Source of the DNA: Clostridium_AM tanneri
GTDB taxonomy: Bacteria > Bacillota > Clostridia > Clostridiales > Clostridiaceae
Direction of reading: 5' to 3'
Length of the DNA: 64,000 bases
Assembly (NCBI RefSeq): GCF_033659955.1
Contig: NZ_JARUJP010000008.1
Span: 105,838 to 169,837 of the forward strand
Of the stretch, positions 50,485-57,914 are shown in pieces; the first letter of the stretch is position 1; each line of letters starts with the position of its first letter. The translations under genes were made by a program, and so were the position numbers. The notes below the pieces were generated by a model. That model was not told where the DNA came from. It searched no databases and saw nothing but the letters and a program-made list of their open reading frames with translations.

Positions 50485-51327
50485 CTATAGTTCACCTCTA
50501 ATTATTTTATAAATAATGTTCAATGGATTCAGTTCATTCATTAATTTTTCTTTTTCTTTTTTTATAAAAGGGATTCTCTTTTCATATTCATTATTTTCAA
50601 TGCTCCATTTTATAGTTTCAAGAGATTCATCTGGTTTTTTTAAATTGATTTTTATATAGGCTCTTGAATCAATAAACTCTTCAATATTTGGACATCCATC
50701 GTAAAAGCATAAGCACTCACAAAGTATAGGATCTATTATTTTCTCTGTAAAGTAATTTTTTTCATAAACATTCTCTGCATTAAAGTGGTACCTATATGAA
50801 ACTAGACCATCTTCTTTATTAGGTAAATATCCTTTAAAGGATTTTAAAAAACCTAAATCTCCCTTACCGAAGTGTTCATAAAATGGAAGCCTATCCAAGT
50901 ATTTAAGGAAATTAAATCTATCTACATGACCTTCTAAGTTATATATTCCAGATACTATCCCGGACATTACTTTATTTTTGGAGAAATTACCATTTAGCAG
51001 TTGCTGGTAGTTTAGTCCTATAAACCATTTGTCCACATTGTGATTATGCTCGGTATCGTAAACTCTAAAAAAAGCTTTGGAATCTGGTTTATAAAAATTA
51101 CCCCAGCACATTCTAGTAGATTCAGGTTCACATTGAAATACTATTGTTTTAGAGGGAGGAAAATTATTATGCTGTGGATGATTCATAATTACGAAAAAAT
51201 CATAATCATCATCTAAAGTTATAAATAAGTTTTTCCATGTATAGTCATTATTAATAGTACACCTGTTAAAGTGCTCCCTGATTTCATAATCAGAACACCA
51301 ATTAGCATGGAATTTTATTTTTATCAT
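50485..51327 (-). CDS. GT10 family (alpha-1,3/1,4-fucosyltransferase-like) enzyme
   Basis: A 280-residue protein. The C-terminal half has YRYHFNAENVYEKNYFTEKI followed by IDPILCECLCFYDG and EFIDSRAYI, the GDP-fucose pocket motif of GT10 (FxxExxxxxxYxTEKxxDxxxxxxxPxxxG). The fucose donor is made by gmd-fcl 20 kb upstream. A typical product would be Lewis-type alpha-1,3-fucose. It lacks a membrane anchor, as bacterial members do. Pair with the GT-A-like gene behind it. Confidence 0.8.
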   Translation of the reverse strand: MIKIKFHANWCSDYEIREHFNRCTINNDYTWKNLFITLDDDYDFFVIMNHPQHNNFPPSKTIVFQCEPESTRMCWGNFYKPDSKAFFRVYDTEHNHNVDKWFIGLNYQQLLNGNFSKNKVMSGIVSGIYNLEGHVDRFNFLKYLDRLPFYEHFGKGDLGFLKSFKGYLPNKEDGLVSYRYHFNAENVYEKNYFTEKIIDPILCECLCFYDGCPNIEEFIDSRAYIKINLKKPDESLETIKWSIENNEYEKRIPFIKKEKEKLMNELNPLNIIYKIIRGEL

Positions 51328-51444
51328 TAATAAATAGACACCTCACTTAACAGTAAAGTAGAGCTAACATATTGCTACATTATAATTTATAATATACGGA
51401 CAATAAGCCTATTAAGTGACAGTATTATACTTAACAAAGGTAAT

Positions 51445-52050
51445 TTACAGCCAACTGCCGGCCCAGTGGTGAACTGCATAAGCATTAGGAAACTTATCAT
51501 TTTTTTTATTTTTTTCGTCATATAGATAGGGATAAAACAGTGCAGAATCAAAAATTTTAATATCATGTCTATCTACTAGTTTTTCAGTAGCATAGGCTTG
51601 ACCTAACCTGTAGTTTATAGTCCTGCATTTCCTGAATTTTAGTGCCTTAGGGATACCATCTATTAAAGTTTTTGTAACAGGATTTTTGGGGCTGCATCCC
51701 ATGATTGCTGTAGAGATCATATCATAACTTTCATAAGCGGCAAAAAAGTTTCTATCTGTTATTAAAGCTTCAATATTTCTTAAACATTCAAAATCACAAT
51801 CTATATATACCCCTCCGAAGTTATATAAAATTTCTAACTTGGCAATATCTGATTTTAAAACTGGATGAAATGCATTATCAAAAGCTTTTTGATTTTGAAG
51901 CGGTATCATATTTTTATCAGTCCAAAGCTTTATTCCCCAACTTGGATGCTTTCTACACCATGTCCTTCCGTAGTTTATAAAATCTATAGGCATAGGCTTG
52001 TCACCTAACCAGATACGGTGAAAGGTTCTCGGTATAAATAGATGAGACAT
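51445..52050 (-). CDS. GT32-type glycosyltransferase with DXD motif
   Basis: A 201-residue enzyme of the Gly_transf_sug group. IPRTFHRIWLGDKPMP starts the domain, and LKSDIAKLEILYNFGGVYIDCDFECL holds the conserved region with the DCD metal/nucleotide motif (about residue 85-90). It is short but complete for this group. I start at the ATG seven bases after GGGAGA; an ATG 15 bases upstream overlaps that site. A sigma-K-like promoter lies just upstream. Confidence 0.8.
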   Translation of the reverse strand: MSHLFIPRTFHRIWLGDKPMPIDFINYGRTWCRKHPSWGIKLWTDKNMIPLQNQKAFDNAFHPVLKSDIAKLEILYNFGGVYIDCDFECLRNIEALITDRNFFAAYESYDMISTAIMGCSPKNPVTKTLIDGIPKALKFRKCRTINYRLGQAYATEKLVDRHDIKIFDSALFYPYLYDEKNKKNDKFPNAYAVHHWAGSWL

Positions 52051-52080
52051 ATTTTCATCTCCCATAGAATTTATAATCTC

Positions 52081-52108
52081 TAATATATGCTAAGTGCAGT
52101 TCAGGTGT
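52081..52108 (-). promoter_or_regulatory. Sigma-K-like promoter of the GT32 gene
   Basis: Minus strand: AC (52108-52107), 17 bases, CATATATTA (52089-52081), 31 bases before the start. Full match to the pattern. Confidence 0.55.
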
Positions 52109-52188
52109 GAATTAAATCTCATTACCTCCCTTTTATTGAACTAAGGTATTAAATAAACTATAATAAAAGATAGGTTTAATGTAATTTG

Positions 52189-52219
52189 TACCTGTAATAT
52201 ATCCTTTATGTTACAGGTA
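52189..52219. repeat. Inverted repeat upstream of the hydroxy-acid oxidase gene
   Basis: Nine-base arms tacctgtaa / ttacaggta, 13-base spacer, 85 bases before the gene. Possible operator. Confidence 0.45.
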
Positions 52220-52303
52220 GAAGTTACGTAATAATTTAAGGCATTACTGACTTCAAGTAGTAAGACTTGGATTTGATAATGAACAAAATGGGGAGGAATT
52301 AAA

Positions 52304-53317
52304 ATGGATTACAAAGAGGTATTGAAAAGTGCACGTGAAAATTTGAATGGAAGCTGTAGGGTTTGTCCAGTATGCAATGGAAAAGCTTGCTCAGGAGAAG
52401 TGCCAGGTATGGGAGGGAAAGGTACAGGAGATGCCTTTTTAGGTAATATAGAAGCATTAAATTCATATAAGTTAAATATGAGAGTTATACATGATGCTAA
52501 AAATCCAGATACTTCAATTGAGTTGTTTGGAAAGAAGATGGAAGTTCCTGTTTTCGCAGCACCTGTTTCTGGAACAACCTTAAATATGGGTGGTAAGTTT
52601 ACAGAAGAAGAATATATTTCTTGGGTCATAGGAGGATGTCTAGATGCAGGAATTTACCCAATGGTAGGAGATACTGCGGTAGACTCATTTTTAATTACAA
52701 ACTTAGAACAATTAAAGCAATTTAACGGAGAAGGAATTGCTATAATAAAGCCTTGGGAAAATAGCAATGTTATTAAAAAAATAAAGCTTGCTGAAGAAGC
52801 AGGTGCTTTTGCTGTTGGAATGGATATCGATGCAGCAGGACTTATAACTTTAGCACTTCATGGAAAGCCAGTTGGACCTAAGACTGTAGAAGATATAAAA
52901 GAAATAGTAGAGAGTACAAAGCTACCATTTATATTAAAGGGTATAATGACTGCTGATGAAGCAGAATTAGCGGTAAAAGCTGGTGTTGATGCTATAGTAG
53001 TTTCAAATCACGGCGGAAGAGTACTTGACCAAACTCCAGGGGTAGCAGACGTACTTCCTGAGATTGCAGAAGCAGTTAAAGGAAAAGTTACTATACTTGC
53101 TGATGGTGGAGTTAGAAACGGAGTAGATGTACTAAAAATGTTAGCATTAGGTGCTGATGCTGTATTAATTGGAAGACCTTTCGTAACCGCTTCCTTTGGA
53201 GGACAAAGAGAAGGTGTTAAGGTTTATATGGAAAACTTAAAGAGTGAATTAAAATCAGCTATGGTACTTACTGGATGTAAAAACGTGAAGGAAATTACAG
53301 ATAGAATTATTTACTAA
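52304..53317 (+). CDS. FMN-dependent alpha-hydroxy-acid oxidizing protein
   Basis: A 337-residue TIM-barrel flavoenzyme of the lactate/glycolate oxidase family. FMN and substrate motifs in the C-terminal half are intact: KGIMTADEAELAVKAG (lysine), VSNHGGRVLDQTPG (catalytic His-Gly-Gly-Arg), LADGGVRNGVDVLKML and IGRPFV. The N-terminus carries CRVCPVCNGKAC, a cysteine cluster absent from classical oxidases, as in other clostridial members. The acceptor in an anaerobe is probably not oxygen. AGGAGG-like site upstream. Confidence 0.88.
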   Translation: MDYKEVLKSARENLNGSCRVCPVCNGKACSGEVPGMGGKGTGDAFLGNIEALNSYKLNMRVIHDAKNPDTSIELFGKKMEVPVFAAPVSGTTLNMGGKFTEEEYISWVIGGCLDAGIYPMVGDTAVDSFLITNLEQLKQFNGEGIAIIKPWENSNVIKKIKLAEEAGAFAVGMDIDAAGLITLALHGKPVGPKTVEDIKEIVESTKLPFILKGIMTADEAELAVKAGVDAIVVSNHGGRVLDQTPGVADVLPEIAEAVKGKVTILADGGVRNGVDVLKMLALGADAVLIGRPFVTASFGGQREGVKVYMENLKSELKSAMVLTGCKNVKEITDRIIY

Positions 53318-53559
53318 ATATAATATCAAATAAAGTTTAAAGGCTCCAATTTTTTATGTTTTTTACAAGACTATAAAAATTGAGGGCCTTTAAATTTTAA
53401 ATAAAATATAAGATAACATAAAGTTTCGTTGTAACTAAATAAAGCTCCTATAAATAGAATATACCAAAATAAGCTATAATTATAAAAATTATGTATAATT
53501 TAATAATCAGTAAGTTATGTTGAAGCAATGGAAAAGATAAATAGGAGATAGGTGATTTT

Positions 53560-54234
53560 ATGAGTAATATTATAGATGGACAGATTACTAAGTCTATTGA
53601 AATGTCAGACATTAAATTTCCCATATCATATAGACCGGATACAACAGATACTATATTATTAAATAGTATTTTTTTAAATAACCAATATAAAATTCCTTTT
53701 GAAATAAACCCTAAGTTTATCATTGATGGAGGTGGCAATGTAGGATTTACTGCAGTATATTTTGCTAACAAGTATCCTGATGCTACTATAATTTCTATTG
53801 AACCAGAAAGCTCAAATTATAAGATATTAAAACACAATACTAGTTTTTATAAAAATATAAAGACCATTCAATCAGCACTATGGAATGATGATGCTGAAGT
53901 AAAAGTAGTAGATATCGGGCATAGGGAATGGGGGTTTATTGTTGAACCATGTGTAAAAGAGGTGGAAGACACCATTAGAGCAATAACAATTAGTAGCATA
54001 CTAAAGAATTCAGGTTTCAATGAAATTGATATTTTAAAATTAGATATTGAAGGTTCTGAAAGAGAAGTATTTTCTTCAAATTATGATCAATGGCTTTCTA
54101 AAGTTAAAATTTTGATTATTGAGATTCATGATGATATGAAAATAGGAAGTAAAGAAAATGTCTTTAACGCAATTTCACAGTATAACTTTGAGATGTCAAG
54201 TCTAGGAGAAAACTTAATCTTCATAAGAAAATAA
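53560..54234 (+). CDS. FkbM family methyltransferase
   Basis: A 224-residue SAM-dependent methyltransferase. FIIDGGGNVGFTAVYFA (about residue 52-68) is motif I, SIEPESSNYKILK the ribose-binding acidic motif and ILKLDIEGSEREVF the FkbM signature. FkbM enzymes O-methylate sugars or small molecules. Its closeness to the glycosyltransferase block allows, but does not prove, methylation of the glycan. Monocistronic. Confidence 0.85.
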   Translation: MSNIIDGQITKSIEMSDIKFPISYRPDTTDTILLNSIFLNNQYKIPFEINPKFIIDGGGNVGFTAVYFANKYPDATIISIEPESSNYKILKHNTSFYKNIKTIQSALWNDDAEVKVVDIGHREWGFIVEPCVKEVEDTIRAITISSILKNSGFNEIDILKLDIEGSEREVFSSNYDQWLSKVKILIIEIHDDMKIGSKENVFNAISQYNFEMSSLGENLIFIRK

Positions 54235-54284
54235 GTTATTAGTGGATAAAAAGTAAGATGACATTTTATGTAGAGACAATTAGG

Positions 54285-54316
54285 GAGGTGTAACTTTGAT
54301 TATACCTCTTTTTTTC
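54285..54316 (+). terminator. Terminator after the FkbM gene
   Basis: Stem gaggtgtaa / ttatacctc (one G-T) with 6-base loop and eight T's. Confidence 0.85.
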
Positions 54317-54434
54317 TTAGCCACTATTGGATATACCGATACTGCTTTAAAACTAATGCTTTTCCAATAATATGAATAGATGATATAATTATAAAGGGTT
54401 AAAAGGATTACAATATAAAAGGAGGAGATGTTTT

Positions 54435-55331
54435 ATGATAAAAAAGCTTGATGAATTATTAAATTTAGCAAGAGAAAAGGGGAAAAAGACTTTATCAGTA
54501 GCTGTTGCTCAGGATAAAGAGGTTTTAACTGCTGTTACAGAAGCTGTTAAGCTAGGTATAGTAGATGCAATTTTAGTTGGCGATGAGGAAAAAATAAAGA
54601 AAATAGCAGAAGAAGATAATCTACATATGGATAACATAAAGATAGTAGATGAGAAGAATATATTAAAGGCTGCAGCAAAGGCTGTGGAGTTTGTTTCAAA
54701 TGGACAGGCTCATTTTATTATGAAAGGTATGCTGGGAACTGCTGATTTGTTAAGAGCAGTTTTAAATAAGGAAGCGGGACTTAGAGGCAGCGGATTATTA
54801 TCTCATGTTATGGTTTATGACGTACCTGCTTATCACAAGCTTATACTATTAACAGATGGAGGTATGGTGCCATACCCTACATTGGAAGACAAGATAGGTA
54901 TAGTAAATAATGCTGTAAAGGTAGCACATAAGTTGGAGATTGAAATGCCTAAGGTAGCACCAATTTGTGCTGTAGAGGTAGTGAATCCTTCAATGCAGGC
55001 TACTATGGACGCTTCAGTACTTAGCCAAATGAATAAAAGGGGACAAATAAAGGGATGCATTATTGATGGACCGCTAGGTTTAGATAATGCCATATCAAAA
55101 CTAGCTGCAGAGCATAAGGGAATTGTTAGTGATGTTGCAGGTGATGCAGATGTTCTTTTAGTTCCGAATATAGAGTCTGGTAACTTCCTAGGAAAATCAA
55201 TGACTTATTTTGCAAATTCAGAGAGTGCAGGAGTTATTATGGGAGCTAAGTGCCCTGTAGTTCTTGTATCAAGAGCTGATTCTGCTAAGTCAAAGCTTTA
55301 TTCAATAGCACTAGGTTCAGTGATATCTTAG
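54435..55331 (+). CDS. ptb: Phosphate butyryltransferase
   Basis: A 298-residue phosphate acyltransferase of the Pta/Ptb family. It would convert butyryl-CoA to butyryl phosphate in butyrate formation. Family marks include HFIMKGMLGTADLLRAVL, LLSHVMVYDVP, VEVVNPSMQATMDA and CPVVLVSRADSAKSK. Length is that of clostridial Ptb. The butyrate kinase gene that normally follows is missing; a terminator and a minus-strand decarboxylase gene come instead. A broader phosphate acetyl/butyryl specificity cannot be excluded. Confidence 0.88.
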   Translation: MIKKLDELLNLAREKGKKTLSVAVAQDKEVLTAVTEAVKLGIVDAILVGDEEKIKKIAEEDNLHMDNIKIVDEKNILKAAAKAVEFVSNGQAHFIMKGMLGTADLLRAVLNKEAGLRGSGLLSHVMVYDVPAYHKLILLTDGGMVPYPTLEDKIGIVNNAVKVAHKLEIEMPKVAPICAVEVVNPSMQATMDASVLSQMNKRGQIKGCIIDGPLGLDNAISKLAAEHKGIVSDVAGDADVLLVPNIESGNFLGKSMTYFANSESAGVIMGAKCPVVLVSRADSAKSKLYSIALGSVIS

Positions 55332-55400
55332 TTTATCAGTAAGAAAAATTTATAATAAAGGTCAATTAGGTTTTAACACTAAATTTTAACCATAAGCAAA

Positions 55401-55440
55401 AGAGAGGTACTTTAGCATATTACTAAAATACCTCTCTTTC
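55401..55440. terminator. Bidirectional terminator between ptb and the decarboxylase gene
   Basis: Stem agagaggtactttag / ctaaaatacctctct with a 7-base loop, T-run after it. Confidence 0.85.
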
Positions 55441-55487
55441 AGTTTTCAGCTATTAAAGCTTGATGAAAGTCTATTTGCATATAGGCT

Positions 55488-56948
55488 TTACCTTACGACC
55501 TTAATATTTTCTACCTCTGGATCTTCAGTTCCTTGAACATATAATCCAGTATCTTTAAGTTTTTGAACATAATCTACAATTTCTTGTGTAATCTCTTCCC
55601 CAGGGCATAATACTGGTATTCCAGGTGGATATGCCATTAGGAATTCTGCACTTACTTCACCAATACTGTCTTTTAGAGCTACACGAGTTTTAGCGCTGTT
55701 AAAAGCTTCTCTTGGTAACTTTAATAGTTTTGGTATAGCAGGCATATCTATGAAATCAGATTTCTTGTTATCATTTCCATAGTATTCTTCACTTATTTCC
55801 TTTAAAGCAACTAATAATGCATCTATACTTTCTTTAGTATCACCAAAGGAACCAACAGCTAAAACGTTATATAAATCTGATAACTCCATTTGTATATGAT
55901 ACTTACTTGATAATATCATATCTAAATCATAACCTGTTATACCAAGGTCTCTGCAGGTTATTGTTATTTTAGTCGGGTCTAGAGCATAAACTCCTTCGTT
56001 TCCAAGAATTTCTTCGCCGAAGCAGTAGAACCCTGGGATTTTATTTATTTCACTTCTAGCATAATTTGCAAGCTCAATAGTTTTATCTAAAAGCTCTTCT
56101 CCGTTAAGAGCAATTTGTCTTCTTGCACAGTCTAAAGAAGCCATTAATATATATGAAGGAGATGTTGTTTGTAAAAGAGATAAAATTTGCTGAACTCTAT
56201 TTATATCAACACGTTCTGAGCGAACCTGTAATAGTGAGCATTGAGTTAAAGCTCCAATTATCTTATGAGTGCTTTGAGCACAAATATCAGCTCCAGCTTC
56301 CATTGCTGATACTGGCAATTTATCATTAAAACCAAGGTGTGGTCCATGAGCCTCATCCACAATTAAAGGAATATCGTAGCTGTGAACTATGTCTGCTATT
56401 TTCTTTAAATCAGTAGCCACTCCATAATAAGTAGGATTTATAACTAAAACTGCTTTTGCGTCAGGATTTTCCTTCAGAGTTCTTTCTACAGTCTCAGGAG
56501 TAACTCCATGAGCTATACCTACGTTTTTATCAAGGGCTGGTTGCATGTAAACTGGTATTGCACCACTTAAAATAATTCCAGCAGTAACAGATTTGTGTAC
56601 ATTTCTTGGAATTATTATTTTATCCCCAGCAGATACCACGGACATAATCATTGCCTGTATGGCACCTGAAGTACCATGAATTGAGAAGAAAGCAGCATCA
56701 GAACCATAAGCGTCAGCAGCTAACTTTTGGGCTTTTTTTATTGGCCCTGTAGGATGATGAAGACTATCAACTAATTTAAAAACAGTAACATCAATTTTAA
56801 ATGGATTTTGACCAATAAAGTTTTTAAATTCCTCATCTATACCTATTCCTTTTTTGTGACCAGGAACGTGGAAAGGAATCGTTTCTCTATTTACATACTC
56901 CATTAATGCGTCAAATAAAGGAGTTTCATTTTGATCTAATTTATACAC
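55488..56948 (-). CDS. Orn/Lys/Arg decarboxylase (SpeA-type PLP enzyme)
   Basis: A 486-residue fold-type I decarboxylase of the Gram-positive short type. FHVPGHKKG (residues 22-30), FSIHGTSGAIQAM, VDEAHGPHLGF with the PLP Asp and AQSTHKIIGALTQCS with the PLP lysine (about residue 232) are intact. It is probably arginine or lysine decarboxylase for polyamine synthesis; substrate cannot be read from sequence. Start ATG has GAAGGTGC-like RBS. Leader region has an inverted repeat. Confidence 0.88.
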   Translation of the reverse strand: MYKLDQNETPLFDALMEYVNRETIPFHVPGHKKGIGIDEEFKNFIGQNPFKIDVTVFKLVDSLHHPTGPIKKAQKLAADAYGSDAAFFSIHGTSGAIQAMIMSVVSAGDKIIIPRNVHKSVTAGIILSGAIPVYMQPALDKNVGIAHGVTPETVERTLKENPDAKAVLVINPTYYGVATDLKKIADIVHSYDIPLIVDEAHGPHLGFNDKLPVSAMEAGADICAQSTHKIIGALTQCSLLQVRSERVDINRVQQILSLLQTTSPSYILMASLDCARRQIALNGEELLDKTIELANYARSEINKIPGFYCFGEEILGNEGVYALDPTKITITCRDLGITGYDLDMILSSKYHIQMELSDLYNVLAVGSFGDTKESIDALLVALKEISEEYYGNDNKKSDFIDMPAIPKLLKLPREAFNSAKTRVALKDSIGEVSAEFLMAYPPGIPVLCPGEEITQEIVDYVQKLKDTGLYVQGTEDPEVENIKVVR

Positions 56949-56982
56949 CTTGATAGAGCACCTTCTTTCATGAAAATATACC

Positions 56983-57009
56983 CTTTAAACACCGATGGTT
57001 AAAGGGTTG
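56983..57009. repeat. Inverted repeat upstream of the decarboxylase gene
   Basis: Arms accctttaa / ttaaagggt around nine bases, about 35 bases before the start codon on the minus strand. Terminator-like or operator; no T-run on that strand. Confidence 0.4.
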
Positions 57010-57179
57010 GCCTAGGTTTTCTCTTAAACCAATATAATTATATGTTAATTGTATTGTAAATGCAACAATATGAATTGATTTTATAAAATAAATATTTTAT
57101 ACCCAGAGTTATGAATAATATAACAGACTTTGTAAATAATGAATAATGTGAAAAAACATAAGGTTGGGAGGAATATAAC

Positions 57180-57755
57180 ATGGAAAATCTTATATTACAT
57201 AAAAGGGAAAAGAAAACCCTACACGATGCTAAAAAAGGAAGAAGATCAGGTATCATACCTGGAGTTATCTATGGAAAACATATGAACAACATAATGTTTG
57301 AAATTGGTGAGCTAGAGTTAAGTAAGGAAATTGCAAAGAATGGAGAACATGCAGTATTAAATGTTGATGTAGATGGAGAAACTCATAGAACTTTAATTAA
57401 AGAGATACAAAGAGATCCAGTACATAATAAGATAATTCATTTAGACTTGGAAGAATTAAAAGAAAATGAGACAGTAGTTACAGAAATACCAATTTTATTT
57501 AGTGGTGAAGAATTAATAATGAAAAAGGGTGGAGCTGTTCAGAAGGAGAAGAGCAGCGTCAAAGCAATATGTAAAAGTGACAACATACCTAAATGTATTA
57601 ATGTAGGTCTTGCTTCTTTAAATGTAGGAGATGCATATAGATTAGCAGATGTAGAAATGGCACAGGATATCACTTTTATGGAAGGATTAGATACAATTAT
57701 TGCTACTATAACAGTGAATAAAAAACCATCAGATATACCTGAAGAAAATTCTTAA
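57180..57755 (+). CDS. ctc: Ribosomal protein L25/general stress protein Ctc
   Basis: A 191-residue protein with the L25 5S-rRNA-binding domain (KGRRSGIIPGVIYGK, EIQRDPVHNKIIHLDL) and the C-terminal TL5/Ctc beta domain (about 95-185). It belongs to the two-domain form called Ctc in Bacillus. GGGAGG upstream of the ATG; a strong terminator follows. Confidence 0.93.
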   Translation: MENLILHKREKKTLHDAKKGRRSGIIPGVIYGKHMNNIMFEIGELELSKEIAKNGEHAVLNVDVDGETHRTLIKEIQRDPVHNKIIHLDLEELKENETVVTEIPILFSGEELIMKKGGAVQKEKSSVKAICKSDNIPKCINVGLASLNVGDAYRLADVEMAQDITFMEGLDTIIATITVNKKPSDIPEENS

Positions 57756-57774
57756 TATAATTAATATATTTCTA

Positions 57775-57816
57775 AGCTATGGGAATAATTTTAATGATTA
57801 TTCTCATAGCTTTTTA
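57775..57816 (+). terminator. Terminator of ctc
   Basis: Stem agctatgggaataat / attattctcatagct with T-run. Confidence 0.9.
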
Positions 57817-57914
57817 TATGTTTGAAAATATAATATAATTATATTATAATTGTTTTTATTTTACAGATTAAGTATAATAGTAAATATTGGATATTACTGA
57901 TTGGGAGGTTGGAC

